From Casuarius casuarius (lineage: Eukaryota > Chordata > Aves > Casuariiformes > Casuariidae), in NCBI GenBank assembly GCA_003342895.1, contig PTFA01000416.1, positions 190,106 through 254,105 of the forward strand: a stretch of DNA of 64,000 nucleotides. The letters run 5' to 3'. Shown here in pieces: positions 13,783 through 26,538 of the stretch. Position numbers and translations under genes: made by a program. Within the stretch, counting starts at the first letter, position 1, and every line of letters begins with the position of its first letter. The notes beneath the pieces were generated by a model. That model had not been told where the DNA came from. It was given only the letters and a program-made list of their open reading frames with translations, and did no database searches.

Positions 13783-13836
13783 TGTGAAATGATGCTGGAC
13801 AAAACATCCCCCGTGTGAAATGCTGCTAGACAAAAC
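13783..13836 (+). repeat. Imperfect tandem duplication, unit about 31 bp
   Basis: TGTGAAATGATGCTGGACAA at 13,783 recurs at 13,814 with two substitutions (TGTGAAATGCTGCTAGACAA), and both are followed by AAC. The divergence shows it is not very recent. Confidence 0.75.
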
Positions 13837-16049
13837 GTAAGGCTATAGTTCTAAGACAATTTAAGTCAATCTAAACTGCTGCTGTAGCAGTTCTACTCTC
13901 CAGCCTCATGTAATCCTACTCTTTAGCATGCGGTGCCACCCACTCCCTAGCACTGGTAGAAGTGCTCATGTGACTCACTGGTGAGTAGGTAAGCTTCCTA
14001 CACCAGCAGAATTCTATTTGTTCTTTTGTTGGATTACGCTTCTGCAAGTACTGCAAGCTGAACCAGCTCACTATAGAATCAGATGAATCCAAGTGTCAAT
14101 GCAATTGAGGAGGCGCAATCATGCCAGCAATGATCTGAACAGCTTAAATTCTTGTGATATTGTATTTTGAGACCACAGAATTCTCAATAGTGAGATTTTA
14201 TTCTCCCTGTACCTACAGGTCTATGGTCACTACCCTAGCCCAGCTTCCAATTTTGTAAATACACACCTGTCAGCCAGATTTCCCTTTCTCCAGTTGTCAC
14301 TCTTTCTCTCTTCTCCTAAGCAGGCAGTACATTCTCCCAGTAGCTCCCACACTGCCAGATAATAAATTGCAAAATTGCTATAAAGGCCTAGCTGCCAGCC
14401 TCATTCTAGCATAATAAACAGTAACAAGCATTAAGACATGCAGTTTATATGTATGGCATCCTTATGATTTGAAGCCACAGAACTTATTCACCTCAAAGAA
14501 TCCACAAATGCATGCACTTTCAAAATCCTGCCTCACCTTTAGTCCAAAGAATGTAAGAGGTAGTGCACAAAGAATCAGTCTTAGGCCAGAATGATCCTGA
14601 GAAGACTGAGAGAAAACAAAAGGAAGCAGGATATGAGCATGCACATCTCAGAAACCTCCAGTCATTATTAAGTAACTTCTCTTCTCTATTTTTTTAAACT
14701 TCTATTTACACTGTGACTCCAATCTATAATCTCTACTCATTGACAACTATCTGGGGATAGGTCTCTAAATCCTTCATTCAAGTAGTGATTGCTCTACCAA
14801 GTACTGCACCAATCTTAAGTGCATTTACAATGGTATCATGCCTCAAGACGACACCCCAACTTACAGAAGACTGTCAACAGATCTAAAGGTACCTCTCGAT
14901 AAAAGATGAGAAATAAGTTCCTTAGGGACAGTAGCAAAGTCAGCTGAACCCTATTCACACAGTAGCACCAAGAGAGAACAGCAAATGAAGATGGTTACAG
15001 ACTCCTTTCCGCAAACCAAACTTCCTGTCTCACAAGGTTTGCTGCTTGCAAACCATGGGGTTTAGATCTGTGATGTTATGAAGAGACTGCTGAGGTTAGC
15101 CCAGCCTTCAGGCTATTGTACCTTGCTGCATATTTATGTGGGCACCAGTGATACTGCCAAGGGAGAATCAGAACATATCAAAAGCTACTACAGGGCTCTA
15201 GGCACTGTAGTGAAGCTGAGGGGTCATATTCCTCCATCCTGTCAGTGAAGGGGAAAGGTTTGGGCAGGAGCAGAAACGTCCTGCTGGTCCTGGTTGCACA
15301 GCTGGTGTTTCACAAGCAAGGCTTTGGCTTTTATCATCACAGGATGCCATTTGAAGAACAAGGACTGCTGAGAAGAAACAGGATCTCCCTGACAAAGTAG
15401 AGAAAGAGCATCTAGGTTTGCTAACCTAGTGAGGAGGGCTTTAAACTACGTTCATTTGGGGATGGTGACCAGTCTGAAGAGAAGTGGAGACACAAGGAGC
15501 ACTGAAAAAGCATTCCAGAGACAGTATGATTGGGGAGGCTCCCACACCTTCCCTGTTAAAGGAGAGTGATTGGAAGCTCATCTAAAGCATCAGTCCATTA
15601 CGTGCTACATGAGAAACAAAAGAGGAAGACCACGTGCAGCTGGAGCGTTACAATCTCACTGGGAAACACAGAAATATGGTTGGATAGCTTGCATGTCTGG
15701 AGTGCTGCAATGAGTGGATAAAGGCTCTTTCAGAAGAATAGGCTGTGAAAGTAAGGAGTGTTTGGGCTCCCCACAAAGGAGCAGATCACATACATGAGAT
15801 TTTGCTTTGGAATAGGCAATGATTAGTCAAGAGCTTACAGGTTTGGATCAGAAAAGAGACCAAAATGGGTGACTCTGTGGTGGACATCTGCTACAGATGC
15901 TCTAATAAGGAAGAGGAAACAGATGAAGCCTTCTTTAGAGAACTGAAAAAGGGTTCATGATTACAGGACCTGGTACACACAATGGAGGACTTTAACCATC
16001 CCAACATCTACCATAGCACAGACAATCCAGATAACTTCTGAAAAACACT

Positions 16050-17480
16050 GAGGACAATTTCCTGACAATGCTGACTAAAAAGTTGAGTAGGGGAGCTGCT
16101 CTGCTGGACCTGCTGCTCACAAATCAGGAAGAACTGGTCAAAAATATCAAGGTCAATGGCAGCTTCAGCTGTGAGAAGCAAGTGAGACTAATAGCAGATT
16201 ATAACCCTGGACTTCAGGAGAGCAGATTACGGCTTTTTTGGGGAACTGTCTGGAAGGATCCTGTGGTTTGGCTGAATAGGCAATTCCAAATTGAGATTAA
16301 AAATTAAGGAAGTATACAGAAGACAATGGCAGGGATAAACTACCCAAGGGTAATACTAAGGCACCATTGAAGCATTTAGGCGGAGAACTAAGAAAGTCAG
16401 AGCTCAGCTGGAATTGAAACTAGTGAGGGATGTGAAGGGGAACAGAAGGATTTCTACAGTTACAAGGGGACCAAAAGAAAGACTGAAGAAAATTCAGGTC
16501 TGCTGCTCAGCAGGGCAAGGGACCTAGTGACAAAGGACATGGAAAAGGCTGAGGTATTCAGCTGTCTTCTTTGCCTTGATCTTTACTGGTAGGGTCTGTT
16601 CTTGGATCTCCCAGGTCTTGAAGCCTAGTGTCAGAGTTTTGGAGAGTAGACTACTACCCACAGTACAGAAAGATCAGGTTAGAGATCACTTGAGCAAGCT
16701 GAACTCACACAAGTCCTTGGGACTAAATGGGATGCACCCAGGAGTGCTGATGGAGCCAGCTGATCACACTACAAGATAGTGTCTCTGTCATCTTAGAAAA
16801 GCCATGGCAATCAAGGGAAACTTCTGATGACTGAAGAAAGGCAAATGTCACACTCATCTTCAAGGATTATTCTTAGTAACTGGCTGCCAGTTGGATTTTG
16901 TATTACTAATAGTGTTCCACATGGGTCAATATCAGGGTTGATACTGTGCAGTGTCCTCATTAACAACCTGAGCAATGGGATGGAATACACCATTTGCAAG
17001 TTTGTGAATTATTCTAAATGGAGGAGAGTGACTGATGCACTGGAGGGCAGGGCTGCCATTCAGGTGTACGTCAAAAGCCTAGGGTAGAGCAATAGGCTGG
17101 AATCTCAAAGTTCTACAAAAGGAATGCAAAGCCCTGCACCTGGTATGGACTAACTTCATGCAAAAGTACAGGCCGGGCACTGACTGGATGAAAGCAGCTT
17201 TGCAGAAAAGGCCCCGAGAGTCTTGGTGGACAAGCTAAGCATGAGTCAGGAGTGTGCCCTTACAGCAGTGCAGACCAATCACCTACTAGACTGTTTAAGC
17301 AAGAGCGTAGGTTCTCAAAGTATTCCTCCTACTCAGCACTTCTGAGACTGCAACCTGAGAACTGGGTTCAGTCTGGGCAATCTGCAGTACAACAAAAATG
17401 CTGGCAAACTGAAACGAATTCAGCAGAGGGCCAGCGAGATGGTCAGGGTTTTGAAGCAAATGACATACAATGACAGAGAG
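16050..17480 (+). pseudogene. CR1 ORF2 remnant (endonuclease and reverse transcriptase)
   Basis: Decayed polyprotein frame of the CR1 element. At 16,068-16,307 RGAALLDLLLTNQEELVKNI matches the end of the endonuclease domain. At about 16,680-16,745 HLSKLNSHKSLGLNGMHPGV matches the conserved start of the RT domain. At 16,890-17,070 ITNSVPHGSISGLILCSVLI corresponds to the GVPQGSVLGP-type core, and KFVNYSKWRRV stands where active elements carry KFADDTKLGG, so the catalytic Asp pair is gone. Stops and frame changes separate the segments. About 300-400 bases of RT seem to be deleted between the first two RT pieces. Confidence 0.82.
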
Positions 17481-17482
17481 AA

Positions 17483-17700
17483 TTGTATTCGTTCAGTCAT
17501 AAGAACAAAATGCTGGGGGGAAGGGGAGAAGGGGGGTGTAAATCAAACTGCAGTCCTCCACTACCTAAAATCTGTGTGTGTGTTGGGGTGGAGGGATGTG
17601 GATCAGGAAAAGGACAAGGAGCAATAGATATAACTTGCAAACACACTTGTGACTGTGTATCAGGATTTTTCTCCTGCCATCCCCAGGGCAATCAAACACC
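17483..17700. other. Atypical segment inside the CR1
   Basis: G-rich runs and a short TG repeat (TGTGTGTGTG at about 17,573) lie between recognisable CR1 blocks. It may be a poorly preserved CR1 part or a small insertion. I cannot assign it. Confidence 0.4.
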
Positions 17701-18424
17701 AGAATAGGTTGCCCGGAGGGGCTGTGAGGTTTTCAACCTTGGAACTGTTCAGAACTCAACTGTATATGCCCTGAGCAATCTGATCTAGCTAAAGTGGAAA
17801 GTGCCTCCTGAGGTTTGAGAGTTGAGAAGAAAGGAAAACAGGAAAAAAATTAAAAAAGCCAATTCCCTGACCAGAGTGAAACTCAAATCAATCTAGGAAG
17901 AAATTTAGTATAGATAAGCAGACAGTCCCTATCTGGAAAAGGCACTATCAAAGAAAAACAGTGGTAAAACTGTTAATCGGCAAAGAAACAAATGAGCACA
18001 GTTGTTTTCCACCACTACCTCATTCTCCTGGCAGAAGCAGTCATCCAACAGTATACTCCTTCACAGAAGGAGGCAAAAGCAAAAAGTTGTCAGGGGCCCA
18101 AGGGGTAGTCCCTCTAGGTCCCAAGTTGAGTTCAAGCCTGATTTTGTGGAACAAGAAGTATTCCAACCCTTTAAAGAATTTTAAGGTAGGACTACTGAAA
18201 CTCCATTTCACTGGGAATAAGCAGAGACAGCAATAGATGGACTGTAATTCAGCTAAAGGAGAAACAAAATTTTAACCTCAGTAAATGGAATATTTGGGAA
18301 TATGATCAGAGTCAGGGAACCAGGGACACAACTGAATCACTAGGACAACCTGATAAGGTCTCTTTCATTATTAATAATTTTTTTCTTCATTGACTAGAAA
18401 AAGGCATGCTACAGGAATGAAAGC

Positions 18425-18492
18425 CACCCTCACCAATATTAGAAGATACGGTACAATCTGATTTGGATGGCTCTACATTCTATAACTCTGTG
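18425..18492 (+). repeat. Possible CR1 3' tail fragment
   Basis: The text ending CTACATTCTATAACTCTGTG resembles the ATTCTATGATTCTATGA-type 3' end of CR1. It would complete the element at 14,990-17,830 if about 600 bases were inserted between them. The match is short. Confidence 0.3.
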
Positions 18493-19120
18493 CTAAAACA
18501 TGCATAAAAATAATAATTCCAAGACTAAAACAACTGACTGCCTCTACCATGCCATGCACTCTGATTCGCTAGTACTCCCCTTCCTATTATTCTTCCCTTC
18601 CTATCGAGAAAAAAAACAGCTCAAAGCACTGTGTCCTGCCTGGCATAGAACTAAGAATGTAGCTCAACCTGTGGGTCCATTCGTCGTCCAGAAACAAAAG
18701 GTCCAATGCTTCACGTTGATACCCAAATTAAAAATATATATATAATCTGAAGATGTTCTTAACCATGAAAAATGGCCTGCAAGACACCTCATAAAAAAGG
18801 GATAAGCACTGAAAGCAGTGCTGTCAAAAAGCCCAAACAAACAAAAAAAAATCCAGTAATGGAATAAGCCATTTCCCAAACCAGTTGAGAAGTACAGTAA
18901 CAATGGGGGCACACCAGCTTACAAATTCATGTTACAAGTATGAGGGAGAACAAAGCACAAACATAACCTCTCCAAGTATTTCAATGAGTAAAAATTCCTC
19001 AGTTTCAGTGACAGGGGTTCACATGTATCTTGAATGTAAATATATGCACGGACCCAAATAATAGGTTATCACTGCATCACTACTGTTTTCTCTACATTTA
19101 CATTTTCCAATGTAGGGAAT

Positions 19121-19178
19121 GTAGTAAACAGTGTTGATCTATCTAGCACGTAGTAAACAGTGTTGATCTATCTAGCAC
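19121..19178 (+). repeat. Perfect tandem duplication of 29 bp
   Basis: The unit starting GTAGTAAACAGTGTTGATCT occupies 19,121-19,149 and again 19,150-19,178 with no mismatch, which implies a recent duplication or an assembly artefact. Confidence 0.95.
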
Positions 19179-19554
19179 GTGGAAACATTTCAAGCTAGTC
19201 CCTACATGACTGCACATACATTATTTACAAAGTACATGTGTGTATACAGTATTCATGAACGTTAGAAAAGATAACAACAAAGGAAATGTTTCCAGCATTT
19301 ATTTGCCACCCCATCCACATACTGTCTTCAACTACATTAAAAAATGTTATTTTTTCACCCCACAGGACTTATCTAATGCAGTGCACAGGAAGTACAGCAC
19401 TCATTTAACGAGCAGCTACTCAGCATTGTATTTTCTCTATATTGTTCAGTGTGCAGTCCACGGATTACTGGCATATTGAAATCCTGGCTTGAAACACAGA
19501 ACTATTAGTTTCTTCATGAGATTTCCCTATTGTGCTTTTCACTAACATTTGAGT

Positions 19555-19660
19555 GCTTCACATTCTTAGTATATTTTCATGACACCCTATGCAATCAGTG
19601 GGTGTTATACTGATTTTCCATATGGGGAAGAGAAACTCAGTGATAATGTTAAAGAAGGAA
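19555..19660 (-). mobile_element. MIR-like SINE fragment
   Basis: Read on the plus strand, CATGACACCCTATGCAATCA followed by GGTGTTATACTGATTTTCCA, TATGGGGAAGAGAAACTCAG and then GTTAAAG follows the order of a reversed MIR: CCCTATGAGGTAG, TATTATCCCCATTTTACAGA, TGAGGAAACTGAGG, GTTAAGTGAC. Heavily worn. MIR family knowledge is from memory. Confidence 0.5.
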
Positions 19661-20010
19661 GTCTGGATGCCAAATCTGAGACTGATTTCTCAGTTTCCAA
19701 CACTGTTGCAATCAATTTTACTCGTCAATGTAAGTATTCAGCATTTCACAAAGTTGATCCTAGAATCCAAACTTTGGGCACTCAGAAAATGGAAGAACGT
19801 ATAATTAAAGGCAATTTATGACCAGTCCCATCTAAATTACCAGACTAACCCTTCTTTCCAGCAATGCTCTGCTTCAGTCATTACCAATGCCTGTAACCAC
19901 AAAGGGATCCTACAAACCACCTTCTCTTTCACTATGCAACAAGTTAACATTCCCAGACCAGAGCCACCCTGTATATTAAAAGAGGCTATAGAAAAAAAAA
20001 GCGTGTGATC

Positions 20011-20112
20011 AAATAATTGATTTAACAATTAACTGATTTAATAATTAATTTATGATATTTATAATTTATAATATAATAGTTGATTTAATAATTGATAACT
20101 GATTTAACATTG
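20011..20112 (+). repeat. A/T-rich low-complexity patch with TGATTTAA repeats
   Basis: Nearly pure A/T. Variants of TTGATTTAATAATTGATAAC recur at least four times, giving inverted and direct partial repeats able to fold. Confidence 0.8.
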
Positions 20113-22009
20113 CTATTCTAATAGTTTACATTTGCAGATAATCAAAACCTGACTTCACCACTTAGCATCTACATAGCATGCATGCCACTGCGGTAGAATA
20201 GGGCATTAGGGTTGTAACATTTGGATCTACCATACAGACTTTTGACACTTACGCAGGGAGAGCTAAGTGTCACAACACCGCAGCCCCTATGTGGACCAGC
20301 ACTTTAGGTGAAGGGGATGCTCTACTGCCAGTAAATATCAGTGAAATCCACTTGCAGAGGACGTTCCATTGCAGGAGAGAAAAGCTCTGGAAACTTGCAT
20401 TCTATTCCAGGCTTTGGAAGTCAGTCACTACTACATGCACCTTATTTTGCCTTATTTTCTCAGTCTCCACTCAACCTTGCAGGATTCACACACCCTCGCC
20501 ACACATAATCCCTGTGCTTCCATTTCCTTTCTGCGCTACTTTCATTCTATTCTCCTTACCTATCCAGTTCGTTTCCAAGTTCTAGATTTCTTCTACTGTC
20601 CATGGTGGTGTGGTGGTTTTTTTTTTTCTTTTTGTGTGCGTCTACAATTTTGAATACTGCTCTAACCACTCAGCTTCCTGTTTTGCAAGTTGTTTTTCCT
20701 TTGAGGCTCCTTGTTCTGTTTGCATCTCTTCCTGAATAAGCTTCAACACAAAACATGTTCCCATCGGTCTCCAGCTCCAGTTTCCTTCTTGAGGGAAGAG
20801 GAGAGGCAATTCCTTACCCAGTTTCACTGCAACCACTTCCTGCTACCCCATTTCTTGTCCCAGTATGTTTGCAAAAGCATCCTGCCTTCCCACCAGATTT
20901 CCCCCCCGCCCCAACACTAGAGTTTCCAATCTCCTCTTCACTGCCTGAATCACAGAACAATTGCACTCTTCTTGTTTCCACATTTGAATGGAGCAATTTA
21001 CTCTTTCATAAGGTCTGTATGTCAGTGGGAGGAGGTATAAAGAACATGAGAGAATCTCCTGTTTTAAAATGTGCACTTAGACCAAACTGTAGCCCATCCC
21101 ACAGCAGAAAAAGGCACATCCACAGGAAATCCTTTTCTACATAGGGCAGGGGTATGTTTCAGAAGTTTTACATGTGAAGCTTTGACAAGCCTCTTAAAGA
21201 TGCCCAACATACTATTTTTAAAAGGTAATAATTTGGGACAAACTTGTGTCTATTGTCACAGGTATAACAAGAAAAGGCCACTTCGGCCAAAGTTTGAGTT
21301 CTGTTCTAGACTAGTTCTTCCAAAAATATCCTTACAATTTTAGAGACAAACAGGAAGGTATAACAATTTTCTCTTTGAAATGAAATATTCCCCTTCAATG
21401 GAATCATTTTGCTGAACGCTTCCAAAACTCTCCCCACATGACATCCTAGCGTATGTGGGGTGGGGAAGGGGTGGACTATAAGCAGCAAAACACTATAATT
21501 AGAAGTTTCAGCTCATTTTAATGTTGAGATCGGTGGTGATATCAGACCCATCTGCAATGTCACAAGAATACCTCATGCAACATGCCACAAGATACAGTAT
21601 GTCACTAAGTACAAAATCATTAATAAAACACAAGATTTTCTGATCCAAAGCAAGCAAAGTATGTTTTATGAGTATCACCTCCCTGACCAACAAATGAAAC
21701 TATCTTTTTGTGTTGTTTCAGACATAAAAGAAAAAGGGAGCAATGTGGCTCCCTCACTAAAAAGCAGGAGAAAAGGCACTACGAATCAGGATATTTCATC
21801 CATTTACCATCCTGGGTGTTTGAAATTAGCCTTCTAAATAAAAACCCTGACTTTCACAGGAAGTAAACATAATGCCACTACATCAGCAGTTTCAAAAGTT
21901 AGATCACTCATTCAGATGCCAACAAGTAAAAATTGTACCTTGAATTAGAAGCACTGGTCTTACTATATAGAAGCAAGCAAGCAGGTAGCAATTCAGTCAC
22001 AGGAATAAA

Positions 22010-22165
22010 TCAAGCCTTCTACTTACTGTAGTGACTTAGACAAGTCTCTTAACTTACCTATATATTTTTTCTGCATTGGTAAATATGGCAAACCACTGCA
22101 CTTGCATTACAAGAATGTTAGAAGGTTTTAATCAATGTTTCCAAAAAGCATTAAAATTTTCAGAT
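22010..22165 (+). mobile_element. MIR-like SINE fragment
   Basis: CTACTTACTGTAGTGACTTA, GACAAGTCTCTTAACTTACC, then a T-rich block and GGTAAATATGGC follow the order of the MIR core (CTTACTAGCTGTGTGACCTT, GGGCAAGTCACTTAACCTCT, TTTCCTCATCTGTAAAATGG). Weak but collinear. Confidence 0.45.
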
Positions 22166-23949
22166 GAAAATTATGTGGGGACTACCGAACCTGACAGTTA
22201 TACAACTGAAAAGATCTATGACCTCAATCTCTGAAAGCTATTTATCTACTATTGGTAGGTCAGAATCTTGTGCACTGAAACAATACATAAATTCACGTTC
22301 CATCATCGTATTTGGCATCGTCACTTCATAAAATATTGTTAAAACTGTACTGGGATCATTTGTTCAAACAAACTAACAAAACACTAAAGGCCACCATTCC
22401 ATTAAGCACCAAATTTAGTTTGTTCTAATCCATCCAAGTAATGTTTCCACCAAAATTAAATTTTCAAATGATCTTTAACTAAGCAGTTTCAAGATCTGAC
22501 TGTAAATCAAAATCAGTTATTTTTATTGGGGTTAGAGGAAAGCAAGAGAATCAATTCATTAGTTCAAGACCTTCACAATTGTACCTGAAGCATAACAAGA
22601 AACTTTTGAAAGAAGCAGCTTGACTTTTCAGATTAGGTTCATGAAAGGTCTTCGGCACCTTTCACAGTAAGTATGCGGTGGTAGCGGAGATATTCTTGTA
22701 TCTTGTCATTCGAGCACAGTTACTTGGATATAGAAAATCTCACCCAAACATTGACATAACCGTTGGGCTAAAAGGTATTCTGAAGTCGGGTCTCTGCTCA
22801 GCTGAATCTGTTCTAAGTAATAATATAAAGAAAGTATCTACCAGGTCAAAGATGAAAGTATTACATCTCAAAGGTCAGGGCATGAACCTGGGAGAAAATC
22901 CACTTATATTCCATTATCTGTTCCACCTAAGGCAGGAGCTTTAACAGAAGTCTCTCACACCCAGGTGAATGCCCAAAACTCCAGAGTCTACATGCTGCCA
23001 ACTCCTCTCTCCCCATTTGACGAATGGTAGAAAATCCTCTTGTAAATTTAGCCCGTTACTTTCAAGTATCTTTTTATTTTAAAGGGCAAATAAAAAATCC
23101 TCAAATAAAAAAGTAGTCATCTGTGGAAATAAGCAAAAATTTCCTTCGAGTAAAAACAAATTTTTAAATTTGCTAAAATAAAGTTTTACATTTTGAATTG
23201 CGCTACATTTTTTTAAATATTTTGTCTTGGCTACCAAACCAAAAGAGTCAGTTCTGGCTATAAATTACCAAGTATGAATTTGTGAAAACAACTATTTTTC
23301 TGCTATTATGATTCTTCTTTTTTGGCAGGCAGATTTCCTGTATTCAAATGAACAAGCAGCACAGCATCTTATCCTCTTCCCAGCCCAGGGCCTAGCACAT
23401 GCAGCTCATGAAGGCCAACAGATTGGACCCTACCCTGGAGTGAGTTACCAACCTGGTAACACATACTGAAGCAAAAAGAGGAATAATCTAGAACACATGC
23501 TCCTCACCAATGACCTCAAGCAAACCAATCTCCCTCTACCTTACTGACCTAAACTTTTGACAACTACAAAGGCATTTTAAAACTGTTGTCAGTATTTCAG
23601 TTTTAATCCTAAAATGGACTGGACCTTTAAACACAAAAATTTGCAGACAAGGGCAACATCACATGTTTTTGTGACAACTTTGTAAGTATTATCTACATCA
23701 CAACAAAAAAGAAGTAAAAATAAGAGTGATAGTTTCATTAGCGACACCTTTTATTTTTCATTCTGCTATTCACTCTAGTCTTTTCATGCAGCAATGGGTA
23801 GATATACAGGGAAGTGTAATTCTAGAAAGCAAAAAAAAAAAGTCTGATTAAGGACAATGGGCCACAATAGAAAATAGTTTTTTGTTTTTAATTTTAATTT
23901 AAGTTTTAAAAAGGTTTTTTAATTCATTAAAGTGATCAAACTCTGAGGT

Positions 23950-24030
23950 AAACTGGTATTTTCACTACATTTTATAGATAATTTTTAAGCATAAGAAATT
24001 AAAGGTACATGGCCACTGGCACTCCTAGGA
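23950..24030 (-). mobile_element. Possible MIR/L2-like fragment
   Basis: TTTTCACTACATTTTATAGA and AAGCATAAGAAATTAAAGGT resemble the reversed 'CCATTTTACAGATGAGGAAAC...GAGGTTAAG' text of MIR and L2. Short and worn. Confidence 0.3.
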
Positions 24031-25920
24031 GTACAACTTAGTTAAAAAAAACACAAGTCTGCACATTGTTGACCTATCTCAACACAGAGCAAGACTGAGC
24101 AGTATCAGTCTCTCTCTCATGTTCACAATCACTGAGGAGCAATATCACTCATTCAAAAACAGATGACAACTTGACGTAAAGGTGGAAAAAAACCTGAACT
24201 ACTGCCATTGCTTGAAGAACAGCTAATACAGTACATTTCTGATCCCAAATCTAGTAAATCTATCACAATTGCCACTTTTGTGGGACGAAGTCTTTCATAT
24301 CAATAGCAAATTGTAGCATCTCCTAATCCCTCAACCCCAAATGCATACTCTCCCCTTCTAACTATAGTTTCTGTGGCACACTCTTGTTTGTGCAATTATG
24401 ATCTGTCTTGCAGAACTCATCCAGCTTTAAAAAACACCCAGCATCAGAGAGAGGCTGATCTGGTTTAAAACTAGACCAGTACCCAGATCTGGTTTAGAAT
24501 GCAACTGCTCAGACAATTGTATTCTGCACAAACCACTTAACTGACACAGGAACAGAGATTGCTGGGAAAATGAAACAAAAACACCAGCCAGTATTCCTGC
24601 TGAAGAACATCTCATGAAACATTAAGCTAAATTTCAACCCTTGATTGTGACGTATGTGAACACCTCTAACCTTGCTTTTGTCTTTTTTTTGACACTATGC
24701 TTCCCCCAGATGGCTGTTCCTTAGAATTCTTACAATAATTCCAAACCTGGCAACGTTCTCTAGCATTTTCAGATATGATAACATGCATGTATGTTCAAGC
24801 TGAGATGCCATACAAGACTAATTCTCCTGGCTGTGTTCTAAAATATGTGCAAATGAGAACATTCAGTCCTTAACATATCCATCTGAGATGACTATAATAA
24901 GACATTCCTAAGTAGAAACATTCTTATCTCTCTACCTTACAAAGGTTATGTTTTAGACTGAACCCAGATCTCCTACTGATGGCATACTGACTTTTACTGA
25001 AAACAGTCACTGAAGAACTTTGAGAAGATCAAATTCATTTTTAGCCTTCAGTATTTACCATCAGTTTGAGATAACAAGAGATCATTTAAGAACAGAAATC
25101 CCTGAAGGTAAAAAAGAAAAGTACAAGGACACCCAGACACGCAGACTATATATCCTTTCTTCATATATGCATAAGAAAGTTGTGTTTGATGTCATAGGTT
25201 TGAAAGAAAACAGCAATTCTTCCCAAAACATGTGGTTACTATTGAAACACAATAGTATTAAAGTACTTTTCTAAGACAATAAAGGAGATGTTTGAACTGC
25301 CATTTCCTGTCAAGGACATTTGTCTGGGGTATCCTAATGTTAGGACGATTGCACAGTCACATATTTCTAAACACAACTACCATTCCACAAACGCCTCTAT
25401 ATTCCCTATCATCCTACTAGCAATGCTTATGGCTCAATAAGATTTAACACGAACCATACTGGCAAGTCATAGATGTCCACAATGAAAGACAAAGTTCAGC
25501 CACTAATTGTAAGTGAATAGGTATGTTTAGTCTGTCAGACTTAAGCCAGTAGTTACTTGTGCTTGCAAAATAAAACAAAAAACAAAACAAAAAAAAAAGA
25601 AGTACTACTCTGGTAGCAGAATTCTGATGACAGATCTCAGAGTATAGATAAAAACGAAGCAGGAACATACAAACTTAGGAATAAAGAGCAAGCTGCTATT
25701 CCAGAATCTAAAACTTGGGGTTTTGGTTTTTTAATTAAATCCAAACATTGTCTCAGGTTCAATTCAGTTTGACAAATTACAAGTTATTCCAGTCTTCAGC
25801 AGACTGTGTGCATGCACAAAGTTGACTAGTTCCAATCTAGTTCCTTAACATGAAAGACAACCAGTAGCATGGAATAACACTAATGATTGTTAGCAGTGTC
25901 AAAAAAAACAAAGAATGTAT

Positions 25921-25962
25921 AAACTTCAGAGATTAACTTTGAAACTTCAGAGATTAACTTTG
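25921..25962 (+). repeat. Perfect tandem duplication of 21 bp
   Basis: AAACTTCAGAGATTAACTTT plus G occupies 25,921-25,941 and 25,942-25,962 without mismatch. Confidence 0.95.
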
Positions 25963-26521
25963 CTATCCTTTTCTGCAAGATGGTCCCAGCAGCTCAAACC
26001 CAAAACATGCTCACTGTAAATTCCTTTGCTCAGGATGGTCTCAGTGGTTTCGAGGGGTTCAGAGCCCAACACTTTCACCAACACCAAATTCACTTCATTT
26101 CTAATCACTTTGTAATCATTTGCACACACTGCAGTTCCTTTTCTAGCTCTTACTATTGAGTTACAAACAACTTCCCTATTCTGCAGAGGAAATAATGGCT
26201 GCTGCTACTTTTCTTAATTGCAGAGTTGGTTTGCTTCCTGCTATGCTGGACAAGATACTATCACTCCCAGAGCAATGTGCTGCACACTGCAGGAAAAGCT
26301 CTCAGAGTAAGGTGCACTGCTGGACTAACAAGTGCCAGGGAAAAATGGTAAAACAATCCAACTTTACTCTTTTTCCCTAGCTCACTATACTTCACAGAAA
26401 TCTTTGAAATATTCTGATTGCTCCATTCTTATTTCCAATCCCATATGACCCAGTGTGAAAAAGGACCACATCTACTCCTTACTAGTTGAGACCAACTTAG
26501 AAATTAAGGATAGATCTCATG

Positions 26522-26538
26522 AAAAAAAAAAAAAAAAA
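26522..26538 (+). repeat. Poly(A) run
   Basis: About 17 consecutive A residues, with no retroposon body recognised upstream. Confidence 0.85.

Larger units (their letters stand above)
3820..14989. other. RIMKLB intron, gene-free
   Basis: About 11 kb of A/T-rich intronic DNA without a supportable exon on either strand. It holds an (AAAC)n run near 5,450, a T22 run at 13,436-13,457, a CATG-rich alternating stretch near 8,030-8,065 and an imperfect duplication near 13,783-13,836. I saw no CR1, LTR or tRNA-like segment here. Confidence 0.55.
14990..17830 (+). mobile_element. CR1 LINE, long copy with internal deletions
   Basis: Chicken-repeat-1 type non-LTR retrotransposon on the plus strand, antisense to RIMKLB. 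The 5' part (about 15,080-15,450) carries the typical leader text, such as GTGGGCACCAGTGATACTGC and CTAACCTAGTGAGGAGGGCT. Then come endonuclease remnants near 16,060-16,300, the ACAAAGGACATGGAAAAGGC block at about 16,533, reverse-transcriptase remnants at 16,650-17,090, and the RT C-terminal and 3' region up to the GGTTGCCCGGAGGGGCTGTG block at about 17,707. Segments are missing relative to a 4-5 kb CR1, notably between the RT N-terminal part and the GVPQGS-like core (16,790-16,870). No full frame survives. The left limit is approximate. Long CR1 copies are uncommon because most are cut short at the 5' end. Confidence 0.88.
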
